Shown: in pieces, positions 33,258 to 44,343 of the stretch
Layout: every line of letters starts with the position of its first letter
How positions within the stretch are numbered: position 1 is the first letter of the stretch
NCBI GenBank assembly: GCA_023935145.1
Contig: CM043701.1
Location: 68,014,317-68,078,316 of the forward strand
From: Bretschneidera sinensis
Taxonomy: Eukaryota > Streptophyta > Magnoliopsida > Brassicales > Akaniaceae
Length of the DNA: 64,000 bases
Direction of reading: 5' to 3'
The notes under the pieces: model-generated
What the model saw: the letters and a program-made list of their open reading frames with translations, nothing else
Databases searched by the model: none
What the model was told of the DNA's origin: nothing
Program-made: the position numbers and the translations under genes

Positions 33258-34738
33258 TGATGAGAATCATAAAATGCATCTTTAGAGTATTTAATTGTTA
33301 GCATTTTAGGGTTGATCTAGGTTTGAATTGCACTTTTATACCTTAACAATTCTAAAGTGTCATTCTTGGATCATTGATTTGTTTTGATGCATTTTCATAT
33401 GTTTGGAGCCTAAAAGAGAGGGAAATGCTACCATTGAATAAAGCACACAGATCCCATGCATATTGGAGTGAAGGAGTGCTTTTGGAAGGACAAAATGAAG
33501 GGAAGAAAGTGTGTGTTCCGCGACTTGGAAAGGAGTTTCACTAAATTGCCAGAATACCCCGTACAGATCAATTATCTTTGCAAATTAAACTGTATTGATG
33601 CAAGAAGAACCAGGAGATGAGCCATATATGCCAAGAAAGATCCGGAAGTCTATTTTCTGGAGAATTTTATGGCTCGTCAAAATAATTTTTTCTAGAGAAA
33701 GTTATGGCAGTTTTAGTAGACAAAGGTCAGTCCAGAACAGCACCAGCCAGCACCGCAGCACCCAGAACCTCCACATCTTGAACCACCAGCCAGCACCATA
33801 GTGCTCTTCAGTAGCACCGCGGTGACCAGAAGCTCGCCCAATCCAGAACATGCCTAGCACCGCAGTGCTCCCCAGCAGCACCGCAGCGCGCACACGGATT
33901 TGCATCTCCGAGTTAGACTTCAATTAGGGTTTTTAAACATTAGAATAAACCCAAAAACACCCTTGGACTTTTGTACTATAAATAGGACACCTAGGATTTG
34001 ATATTATGATTATTCAAGACATCTTGTGAGAGGCTGGAGGCTGGGGAAAACATCATGAAGGCTGCCACACTCTCCCCCATGGCCAACTAATCTCCAAGCA
34101 AGGCGAAGGGATGAATCCCTAGGTGTAGTTGTTCTTATTTTCTTTTCTTGATTCAGTTGTAATACGGATTTATTTTTAAACATTATTATGATTTACTTTT
34201 CAATGTAATTAGAATATTTCCCCTTAATTCGGAAATTGCATCTTTCTCCCCCATATAAGTCTAGTCATGCTCTTCTTATGTGATGTTGTTCAGGTGTGAT
34301 TAAGTCCGGTAGATTTCTCTTATAGATTTGTCCATTACTGCAGTATTGTCATCATGATATATTGTCGTTTCTTGATAATCTATAAGTTAGGTCATGTGTG
34401 CTTGAAAGTAAAAAGTATTTCATAACAATTACATTAGGGTTTACACATGTGCTCATTGAATATTTGTTAATTACCTGTTTGGGATGTGAAACTTGCGGTC
34501 GAGATAAACAATCAAATCAAGATAGGAATAGGGCAACGAACCTAGGGAGGATTCCCAGAACCTTGTTATCTATCCATCATATTATCTACACAATTTTCTC
34601 ACAATTCAGATTCTCTCATTTAATCTTTTATTGTTTGTGTTAAGGTTCACACCTTCTTTTGTAGTTAACTTATTTCCCTGTGGAATCGACACCCCAAAGC
34701 TATGCTACAACTACCACGTTATACTTTGGGCGTAATCA
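33258..34738 (+). repeat. Athila B 3' LTR
   Basis: 1481 bp, TGATGAGAATC to GGGCGTAATCA, canonical TG...CA. The shared module is at 33523-33727, the GC-rich cassette at 33730-33893. Confidence 0.92.
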
Positions 34739-34743
34739 TCACC

Positions 34744-35389
34744 TTTCTCTGATACCTATAATTCGGAGTGGCGCAATCACCCCAATTTCAGCTAGAAGTC
34801 TAAAAACCAGCAGCTTGCACAACCCCATGGGTCATATCCTGCACCATATCATGTACATGCACCTTCTAGGAGTCCTTTAGAAGAAACTTTGCATGCTTTT
34901 ATTGGGGCACAGGGTAAGACTAATAAAACAATTGAATCTTTCATTACGCAAGTTGTTGAAGAACATAAGGATTTAAGGAGCTAAGTGTCCAGATTAATGA
35001 ACTCCTTGAGTATGAATGAGCGAGGTAAGCTCCCTTCCCAAGCTCATTCCACACCCAATAATCAACACTTGGCTTAAAAGAATTTAAAGGAGGTGAATAT
35101 CATTGTGGCACAATGTGCTAAGTTAGTACACATCCCAACAACGAACAAATCAGAGGATGTGGACAAGAGCCACCAAGTGTACATGATTGACTCACTCATG
35201 GAAAAGGTCCATCACCTTAATCCATTGGAGTCCATCCACACCCATGGTTTCACAAGAGCAGTTACCGAGCCAGAATCTGCAGATGTTACTGATAACATCC
35301 TTGAGGCCTTTCCAAAGCATGCAAACACCAAATTTGGCAATGAAGCAGTTGCAGGTGCATGCAGCTTATGCTTTTCTAAGAGGGAATAA
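34744..35389 (+). pseudogene. Athila A gag, C-terminal part after element B
   Basis: Resumes with a Tyr-Asn-x-Glu-Trp-rich segment equivalent to B 31005-31060, then a degraded stretch and the open piece 35093-35389 (KLVHIPTTNKSEDVDKSHQVYMIDS) that ends LCFSKRE, as in B. Stops near 34792 and 34983. Confidence 0.85.
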
Positions 35390-36792
35390 GAGTGTCTGGC
35401 TGAAGACGTAAAACTTAGTGCTCATAGGAGGCACCCCACAGCTTATCTTTTATATTTTTATTGTTTTTCTTATTTCTTGTTACTATTTATTTTTAGTTTT
35501 TTTTAGTTTTTTAGTATTATTTTAGTAATAATTTTTAAGGGATAATGTGTGCATCAGTTCAAGTTTGGGGGTATGCTATGAGCCATGCCACTCTAGCTAG
35601 TTCTCCATCTCCCAAGTCAGCTCTTTCCATGTTATTCACACATTGGGGATAATGTGTCATTTAAGTTTGGGGGTATGGGAGACACATTTGCACACATCTT
35701 ACCCCAGTTTTATTTATTTATTTATTTATTTTAAAGAGGAGATAAATGCATGTTCATGTTGTTTTTGAAATTTTGTTTGATCTAAACAATACTGTGATGT
35801 GATGTCATTGGTGAGCTTAAAATCTTGAACACATGATTTGATGATAGAGTTTTAAAATTTTGTTACTTACTTTAACCATTTGAGAATTCACACGTTTGAT
35901 CTAATCTGACACGAGCACATTATCACATAACTATGTGAGGTATGACATATAATTTCAATGTGTATGTTTCCATGGCTTAACTGAAACTGGATGACTTGTT
36001 AGATGAACACTTGGCCATACAAAAGTAGAAAAAATATATAAAAAAAAGAGAGAAAAATGCTAAGGATGATCATTGATAAACTTTCCACTGAGTTACTGGA
36101 CTTCTTGCCTCAATAAGCAGTGATTGTTCACGTCAAAAGGTGGGAATTTTATTCATAATCATCATTGAGAAAATTTTTGCTGAGTAACTGGACCTCTTGC
36201 CTCAGTAAGCAGTGAGTGTTCACGTCAAAAGGTGGGAATTTTGCTTGGTAGCATTAAGGCCAGTTTAGTTTCGTAGCCTTTTTAACTCGAGTTAGTAAGT
36301 CTTTAGGGGTGTCTTTACACCTAGTGCCCTAAGACCATCTGGTTTGGGAGTCATTGACTCAACACTTGCTACATGGGTCACTTAGAAAGCTTAAGGGAAC
36401 TAAACATAGCAGAGCCTTATAATAAAATAAAAGAAAATAAAACTATGCCATTGTTGTTCATTCTGATGAGAAATTCTGTGAATCTTGAGACATAGAAACA
36501 TTACACTTTGAAATTATTTAGAAGCCTCATCTTTTTATGCTAATTCACTTTGCACTAAGTCAAACGTGTGATGCCTTAGCCTGCCTTTTATAAGTAATTA
36601 TATTTTAAAATTCCTATTTATTGTGAAGATGGGTTTACATTTTAAGTTTGCTCATGACAGAATATTATAGTTTTGTGTGATGCTTAAATTTTAGGATACC
36701 ATGAATGATGGATTCATCTTTGTGTTCTTTGTTTTCCATTTAGTTTTAGTTTTGTATTGTTATAGGACTAGCAATATGTAAGTTTAGGGGTA
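35390..36792 (+). other. Athila A 3' UTR
   Basis: No gene. It opens with the junction motif GGCTGAAGACGTAAAACTTA at about 35399, followed by AAGTTTGGGGGTATG tracts at 35561-35575 and 35663-35677 and the terminal tract at 36780-36792. A ~92-bp segment with CACGTCAAAAGGTGGGAATT is tandemly duplicated (about 36065-36156 and 36157-36246). Confidence 0.75.
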
Positions 36793-37890
36793 TGATAAAT
36801 GCTTAAATAGTCATATTTAAGCCCCTTAATTTACAGTTGTTAGGTCCTTAGTTATGTTATTTCACTTTATTTTATGTATTTTCTGGGCTTTCTATGTTTT
36901 GTAGGTTTTTAAATAAAAGGAAGCACTTTGGGAGCTGTTGGGCTTAAAAGAGCAAAGAGCTTCTGCCTGCACTGCGATCGAGTGTGCTCGGGCAGAATCC
37001 CACATTGGTTAGAAAACACATAGTACTCTGGGAGTTTCCGTATAAAAGCCCCTCTCCACTTTAGCTTTGGGAATGAACTAGGATCAGATCCAGAAGGCCT
37101 TTAGGAGCAATCCAGAGGGCTTGGAGTGCAAGTTGAGAAAACTCCGAAGCTTTACTACCAAGGGGGAGATCATTGAGAGGCCAGAGGCAACTCAAGGAAG
37201 CATGAGCCCCATGACCAACTAATCTCCAAGCAAGGCAAAGAGATGCATCCCTAGGTGTAGTTGTTCTTATTTTCTTTTCTTGATTCAGTTGTAGTATGGA
37301 TTTATTATCATTAAACATCATTATGATTTACTTTTTAATCTAATTAGAAGATTTCCCCTTAGTCTGGCGGTTGCATTTTTCTCCCCCATATAAGTCTAGT
37401 CATGCTCTTCTTATGTGATGTTTGTTGAGGTGTGATTGAGTCCGGTAGATTTCTCTTATAGATTTGTCCATTACTTCATTATTGTCATTATGATATATTG
37501 TCATTTTTTTGATAACCTATAAGTTAGGTCATGTGTGCTTGAAAGTAAAGAGTATTTCATAACAATTGCATTAGGGTTTATATATGTGCTTTGATTGAAT
37601 ATTTGCTGATTGCTTATTTGGGATGTGAAACTTGTGATCGAGATAAAAACAACTGAATTGAGATTGGAATAAGGCAACAAACCTAGGGAGGATTCCCGGA
37701 ACCTTGTTGCTTCCCTTATATTATTCAAATATTTACATAATTCTTTCACTATCAAAAACTCAGATTCTTTCGTTAACTTTTATCGGTTGTGTTAAAGTTC
37801 ACACCTTCTCTTGTAGTTATCTTGTTTCCCTGTGGAATCGACAGCCCAAAGCTATGCTACAACTATCGTGTTATACTTTAGGCGTAATCA
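36793..37890 (+). repeat. Athila A 3' LTR
   Basis: 1098 bp from TGATAAATGC to GCGTAATCA; the cassette is reduced to one GATCGAGTG unit (about 36970-36990). Confidence 0.9.
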
Positions 37891-37895
37891 CTGGA

Positions 37896-39891
37896 CCATT
37901 GACTAGATTAACTAGGAAGGATGTGAAGTTTAGATGGTCAAGGGAATGTGAGAGAAGTTTCAAGCTGTTGAAAGAAAAAATAACTACTACCCCGGTATTA
38001 GTGTTTTTTTCTTGTGATTAAGGATTTATGGTATATAATGATATGTCACATTAGGGGTTAGGATGCGTGTTGATGCAATATGGAAGAGTTATAGCTTATG
38101 CATCTAGGCAATTGAATAACCACGAGAGGAATTACCCCACCCATAATTTAGAATTGGGTTCCATAGTTTTTCCTTTGAAGATTTGGAGACATCATCTATA
38201 TGGATCAAATTATGAATTTTTTACTGATCATAAAAGTTTGACACATTTATCGACCTAGAAGCAGTTGAATTTAAGGCAGAAAAGGTGGATGGAGTTGATT
38301 AGTGATTATGATTGCCCCATTCATTATCATCTAGGAAAGGCTAATGTAGTAGCTGATGCATTGAGTCAAAAGGCTACAAGGAGATTAGCTGCTATTGAGA
38401 GTCATAATACTAGCTTGATGATAGAATTAAGAAGAATGAGGATGTAGTTGAGTGTCAATGATAGAGAAGTACTGATGGCAAATATGGTGGTACAATCTTC
38501 TATTATTAATCATTTATTACAGTTGTAGGGTAGAGATAAGGGGATAAAGAAGATCCGATGGGAAGTGTTGAGTGGGAAGCTAACTAAGTTTAGAATTAGA
38601 GAGTGTTTGTGTTCCCAATGATGTGGAGATACTAAGGGAGGCTCATGATTCTATATAGTCCATGCATCCAGGTAATAATAAGATGTACAGGGGATTGAGA
38701 CAAAATTATTGGTGGTCAGGGATGAAGAAGGATGTAGTGGAACATATTGCTAGATGTCTGACTTGTCAATAGGTGAAGTTTGAGAATAGACATCTAACAG
38801 GTTTATTACAACCTCTTCCAGTACCTAAGTGGCCATGGGAAAATGTGAGTATGGATTTTGTCTCTAGTTTTCCCCGTACCCAGAGGGGCCATGACGTTGT
38901 GTGGGTTATAGTAGATAGACTTTCTAAGTATTCACATTTCTTTCCTATTAAAACTACCTGGAGTTCTGAAAAGTTGGTTGAATTGTATGTAGCAGAGATT
39001 ATAAGTTTACATGGAGTACCCTTGAGTATTCTATCAGATAAAGATTCTAGATTTACCTCCTTAGATTTTGGAGAGGTTTTCAAGAAGCTATGGATACGCA
39101 ATTACAGTTTAGTACAGCTTTTCATCCACAAACTGATGGGCAAACGGAGAGAATCATCAGAATACTAGAAGATATGCCGAAGGCAAGTGTATTAAGTTTC
39201 TCAGTGAGCTGGGATGCTTATTTTCCTTTGATCGAGTTTGCATACAATAATCAGTATCAAACTAGTATCAGGATGGAATCATTTGAAGCTTTATATGGTA
39301 GGAGGTGTAGAACTGCAGTATGCTGGGAAGAAATTGGAGAGAGAAAGAATCAAACTGGTTAGAAAGAACTTTAGAGCCACACAGAATAGACAGAAGGGAT
39401 ATGCTGATAATAGAAGATGACCTCTCGAGTTTCAAGTTGGTGATTGGGTATTTTTGAAGATATCTTCGTGGAATGACGTGCTGAGGTTTAAAAAGAATGG
39501 AAAGTTGAGCCCGAGATTTGTGGGGCCATATGAGGTGATTGAGAGAGTTGGACTAGTAGTATATTGATTGGATTTGCCCCTAGAGTTAAAGAAATTACAT
39601 AATGTGTTTCATGTGTCACTTTTGAGAAAGTACTTACACGATGAATCCCATGGTATCTCAAATCAAGCGATAGAACTTCAAGAAGATTTAACTTTTATGC
39701 AAGTACCGGTCAGAATTCTAGACAGAAAGGAACAAGTCTTGCGCAATAAATTCATTCCTTCGATTCAAATATTATGGCGGAATGAAGATCTCGAAGAAGT
39801 CACTTGGGAGCATGAAGCAAGAATGAGGAAAGAATACCCCCAACTCTTTCATGAATTAGGTAAGGAAATTTCGGGAACGAAATTTTTGTAA
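37896..39891 (+). pseudogene. Chromovirus E RT end, RNase H, integrase and chromodomain
   Basis: Resumes the RT after the target duplication (37891-37895). RNase H pieces at 38067-38258 and 38265-38447 show [31 protein letters not shown] and [15 protein letters not shown]. The integrase follows with CLTCQ, the core (38773-39168: VSMDFVSSFP, LSILSDKDSRFTS) and, after a frameshift near 39100, HPQTDGQTERIIRILED with the catalytic Glu. The last piece (39568-39891) has LHNVFHVSLLRKY and a C-terminal chromodomain (PVRILDRKEQVLRN... ILWRNEDLEEVTWEHE), which in this lineage is thought to guide insertion to heterochromatin. Several stops. Confidence 0.92.
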
Positions 39892-39903
39892 GGTGGGTAG
39901 AGT

Positions 39904-41923
39904 TGTATACTCGTATTCGTAAAGAAATGGTAAAGAAATAATTTAATAAATATGACATGAAGTTAAAATAATATATATATATATATATATATGCAAAAGA
40001 TTTAATTTTTATAAAACAATTCTCTTAAAAAAAAAGACACGTGATAGTGTAAAGAAAAGAAAAAAGAAAAAGAAAAAAATCGTCCAAATAAAAGAAAAGG
40101 AAAAGAAAAAAGAACAAAATTTGTTCCAAGTGTTGCAACAACGTTGAAGAATTCCTGCATGTGAGGTAGCTAAGAAAAAAAGCAACGGTGAACGGTGCTG
40201 CTTAAAATTTATTATATATATTCAATTGTTTTATTTGTTTTACCAAATCCTGTTTGGTTTTCTTCAATCTCAAATCTAAACTACTCTATTTCTTTAAACA
40301 CTTAGGGACCGAAAGAAAGATTGAATGAGTAAAATATTGAAGGATTTTACGGGAGTATTTTATAGAGAGTCACGGGAAGCTCTAAGAAAAATATAAGTTA
40401 ATAACATGAAGCTTATTTTTGAATTTTAGCATACATGAAATTCCCAGAATTCAATGTGGGAATTTTCAAAAGGTGTAAATTATGGAAGAATCGAAGAATA
40501 AATTAAAATTTAATATGAATATTATGTAAGGTATTGACAATCAGCAACTAGGAGAAATTGCTGAGAGGAGCAGGAAAGGCAAGAAGGTGATCCACAAGTA
40601 GCTTTAAGTGCTACGTGGTAAGTTAAATTTACTTTAAGTAATCAAGATAAATATGAAATATATGGTGATAATATTAGAATAAATTATTAACTTATGCTTT
40701 GGTGGTAGATGAAAAATTGGTTGATAGGAATAATGGATGCATAGAAAATTATTATATAAGAAGTAATATTATTATAATAATGAGTCGATTTAATATTAAA
40801 GGTGATAAATGAAATTCTTGACGAGTTATGGTTGATAAATTGATGTGATATATGAGGAGAAGAAATTAGTGAAATTTATTAAATAATAATTTGAGAAAAG
40901 AAAGGATAGCTAAATTAAATGTCTGAATACATGCTTATTTTTGTATTATTGTTCATATGCATATTTCATATCCTTGTTCATATGCATATGCATGAAATAA
41001 GAGAACCGGGAGGGGGTCGGTCTAAATCAAAAACCGTAACAGCCAGTATATACTGGAAATAAATTAAAACTGTGACAGCCAGTATATGTTGGAAATAAAA
41101 GAACCGGGAGGGGGCCGATCTAAATGAAATAAAAGAACCGAGAAGGCAGCCAATCTAAGATAAAAACATATTGATATGTGGGAAGACATTCCCTAATAAT
41201 AATTCATGCATTGCATTTGTTTTAAATATTTATTTTATTACTGAAATGCTGAAGTGTTGTTTTGTTATTGTAAATTTATTTATAGATGAATGAGTCTCAC
41301 AGAGAGACAGTTATGGTGAGAAAGAAACACGGAAGTATGATATGATAAGAACTATATAAATGGTAGATTATATATTGTGAACCTTATAATGAGGTAATTA
41401 TGAGATAATTGATGGTCTTAAGGTAAACAAATTTATAAGAAGAAGAGATTGATAGAGAATGAGACTTATGAGATGTGTAGTGATAGTAGAATGCTATTAT
41501 CAAGTTATATGAGATATAAATGATTAAATATTAAAATACTATTTATACAAATTGAATACTTCTAGTAAATTTAATTCATTGAGCTTGTGAAGCTCATCCA
41601 TCAATGTTAAATGATTTCAGGCAGCAGGCGGGACAGATAGTAGGTGAGCTGAGATTCAGACGAATTTATTATCTGTAAGCCATGTGGTCCACATCCTCAG
41701 ACTAATGAGAAAAAAAATATTTGTAAATATTCATGCATATTATGTTGTATACAATGTTTAAGTTGAGATCTGAATGATGTATCTCCCCTGTTAAGGGTTG
41801 AGAATCGATCTAAATAATTATAGTTGATAAATTTTTTTATTGTTGCATATATGTGTCATGCTGGTATTTTCAAAATGTGATAACACCGTCTCGGGGGTGG
41901 CCAACCCAGGATAGGTCATTACA
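39904..41923 (+). repeat. Chromovirus E 3' LTR
   Basis: 2020 bp, TGTATACTCG to GGTCATTACA, with an (AT)n run at 39971-39993. Around 41000-41160 it carries a short minisatellite with GACAGCCAGTATATACTGG, whose core CCAGTATATACTGG (41043-41056) is a perfect palindrome. catac (41924-41928) should be the right target duplication. Confidence 0.9.
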
Positions 41924-42700
41924 CATACTTAGCGAATTTGCAAAACATTGGGTGTGTAAACCTAGTTAAGCCAACTCTCTAGTGAATCCCATTTGATCAA
42001 GAGTTTGCGCTCTCGAAAGTGTTTCGGCTCATATTTAGCATCAGAATTATTGGGAGGAGCCGCTATCTATAGTTTATCAAATAGCCACATCTAAAGAAAA
42101 AAAATGTCTGAAATTTTTTAAAAAGTTGAATGGGGCCAATAAAACATGAAATATTTACTTGGAGTAACAATGAGCTACCAGTAAGATAAGGAGTCTTACC
42201 GATTTGTTTGATCATATCAAAAAATGTTTTATGGACATTTGAACTAAGTCATTTCATAAGAAACTTAGCGACAAATGAATGGTAAATTCCGATGGTAGGA
42301 GGTGAGATCCTTCAGTTTAGTTGCAATAAGTTTGGACGTTAAAGGCACGACATCAAAGCAGTCTCCCATCAATAGGGCTTTGTCTCAGGCTTTGATGATA
42401 CCTAATAATTCAATGGTAAGTTCAGCATGATGGTCTATATGTGGAAGAAGGAAAATTTTATTTGATGAATTTCAGTGAATAAGCGCACAAAATTCCTCAT
42501 ATGTTAGGCATAATTCATCAAGACCAAATCGAAAGATGTGGGTGTCAAGATCCCAGTTGACCACAACTACCCTCAAGAAGTTCCAGTCAATTCTAATGCT
42601 TTTTAGCAAAAAAATCACGTTGATGCCATACCGAGAGAAATTGTGGAGCTCGATGCCTTTCACATTGTTAGTCTAACATATCATTTGAGTTTAGATGGCT
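41924..42700. other. Unassigned sequence with a transposon-like ORF fragment
   Basis: No intact gene. On the minus strand, 42663-42472 codes for WDLDTHIFRFGLDELCLTYE, like the start of plant transposon-derived proteins (DUF7745 / plant mobile domain type), as found in Tat-lineage elements or domesticated relatives. No partner domain is visible. The rest is unrecognised. Confidence 0.45.
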
Positions 42701-44343
42701 TCCATGGCTTTTTTTTTGTGAAGAAAAAAAATTGTGGACAAGTTGTGAAGTTTGCTCTTGGATCTACTAGAGGATGAAGAATTTTTAATCCTAATGTGCT
42801 CGGACTTGGTAAATTCTGAGATTTGAAGTTAATTTCGGAATAGAATTAACTGCAAACCATTTTTATTCAATCAACTAAATCCATCTTAAGTTCAAATCAA
42901 TTGGGCCATATTTGATTCCACCAAATTCAAGTTGAAAGCCTTTAAATCATTTTTGGCTTTATTGGTAACTTCTAATTTGTTCCACTTTTCAAGACAAGGT
43001 CTCTCTTTTGCACTAAATTTTGTTTCTACCCCTTTTCTTCTTCACATGACCAACCAAATATGTGCCTAAAGAGAGAGAGTCTTCATCTTTTTTTTTTGCT
43101 TTGTTAAACACACCTTCCACTTCAAGCTTTCACTTCAAAAATTAATCACTTCAAGCTTTCCTCTCTCCAAGAACTGACCACCAAAGAGGAAGTCTTCCTA
43201 TCTTTTTTCATTTTTTATTTTTTGCTTTGTTAACTATACCTTCCACTTGTAGCTTTCATCTTTTTCACCTCAAAAGTTGCACCCATCTCTCATCCTTCTT
43301 CATGGTCAGCCACACCTTTTCTTTTCTTTGTTTTTGTTGCCATTTTTATTCACATGGGTAGCTCACCCCTCTCTTATAAATACCCTATGTGAACACAAAG
43401 CAAAAGGGGAGAGAGATAACAAAGAGTAAAGGAAAGAATGAAAAAAAGAAGGGAGTAAAGAGAGAAGTATAGAAATAGCAAGGAGAGAAGAGCATACAAA
43501 AAAGAAAGAAATGAGTAGAAAGTGAAACAAAAAGAAGAACAAAAGAAAGTTAATCAAACCGGCCATACTCTTGCAAATTGTCTTCTAATCCGCAATCAAA
43601 CCAATTCTCCAAATTTACAAAAATCCACAAAAGTGTGCAAAATCTATGAGGATTATCCCCACGTATGAAAACTTTCCTTAGCCAAAAAGGTTGGTTAAAT
43701 TTATTTTGGTTATGAAATAAAATCGCTAACATGCTTTATATGTTTGAACCATCTTGAAAATGGATTAAATAATTTAGTTTAATTGAAATCCATGGTAATT
43801 TCAATGTTCATTTTTATCTTAGTTCATTTATGACGCTCATTTCATTTTTTTTTCTAAGTTATGTGCTTTCTTTCAATTTGTTACGGATCATTTGATTGGT
43901 TTTTGTCCATTTATTCAAATCCATATGTTTAGCTTAGTTCTAACCCGCATATGTTTAAATTTGTATGTTTAATCAAATTAGTTTAATTCACATGCCTTAA
44001 TGAATACATTACAAGTGATTTTGATCATTCCTTTGTTTCATGTTTAAAGCACACCATTTCATTTCTTAGTTATGAATTTGTTTATATAATATTCAATGTC
44101 ATCTAATTTGAATATAAATTTTGAATGTATGCTTCTTCTTTATTAATGTATGGTAATAAGATTTAAATTAAAATTTTGAATAATTTTCATTGAAACACAA
44201 TAGGCTAGTCTATTTTTTAGGCAAGATAGGGAGCTTTAATTCCTCACTCTCTTGTACCCAAATCACCCGAGCCTTGAAATCTCTCACGTGGACCAACAAA
44301 AATAGAATTGATGCCCATTAAGGTCAAATAGCAAGTTATTAAC
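42700..44343 (+). repeat. Tat/Ogre-like LTR fragment, plus orientation
   Basis: Matches the minus-strand LTR at 54672-57785 (for example CTCGGACTTGGTAAA at about 42800, the TATA region TATAAATACC at 43375, and CTTGAAATCTCTCACGTGGACCA at 44274), but is about 1 kb shorter because the purine/pyrimidine-alternating block is missing. Its start is not exact. It is cut at 44343 by chromovirus H (ttaac 44339-44343). Confidence 0.65.

Larger units (their letters stand above)
28266..34738 (+). mobile_element. Athila B, gag-only retrotransposon nested in A
   Basis: 6473 bp with LTRs 28266-29724 and 33258-34738, a tRNA-Asp primer site, one long gag frame and a 1.6-kb 3' UTR. tcacc flanks both sides. The LTRs look about 95% identical by eye and the gag has only about four stops, so this is among the youngest insertions here. 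It lacks pol entirely. LTR ends and 3' UTR match element D, which carries pol and the third ORF. Confidence 0.94.
25817..37890 (+). mobile_element. Athila A, gag-only retrotransposon, split by element B
   Basis: LTRs at 25817-26994 and 36793-37890, a tRNA-Asp type primer site, a gag and a 1.4-kb 3' UTR. Without B its length is about 5.6 kb. It has no protease, RT, RNase H or integrase, so it must have been moved by enzymes from another element. A perfect 5-bp target duplication (ctgga) surrounds it. Confidence 0.93.
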
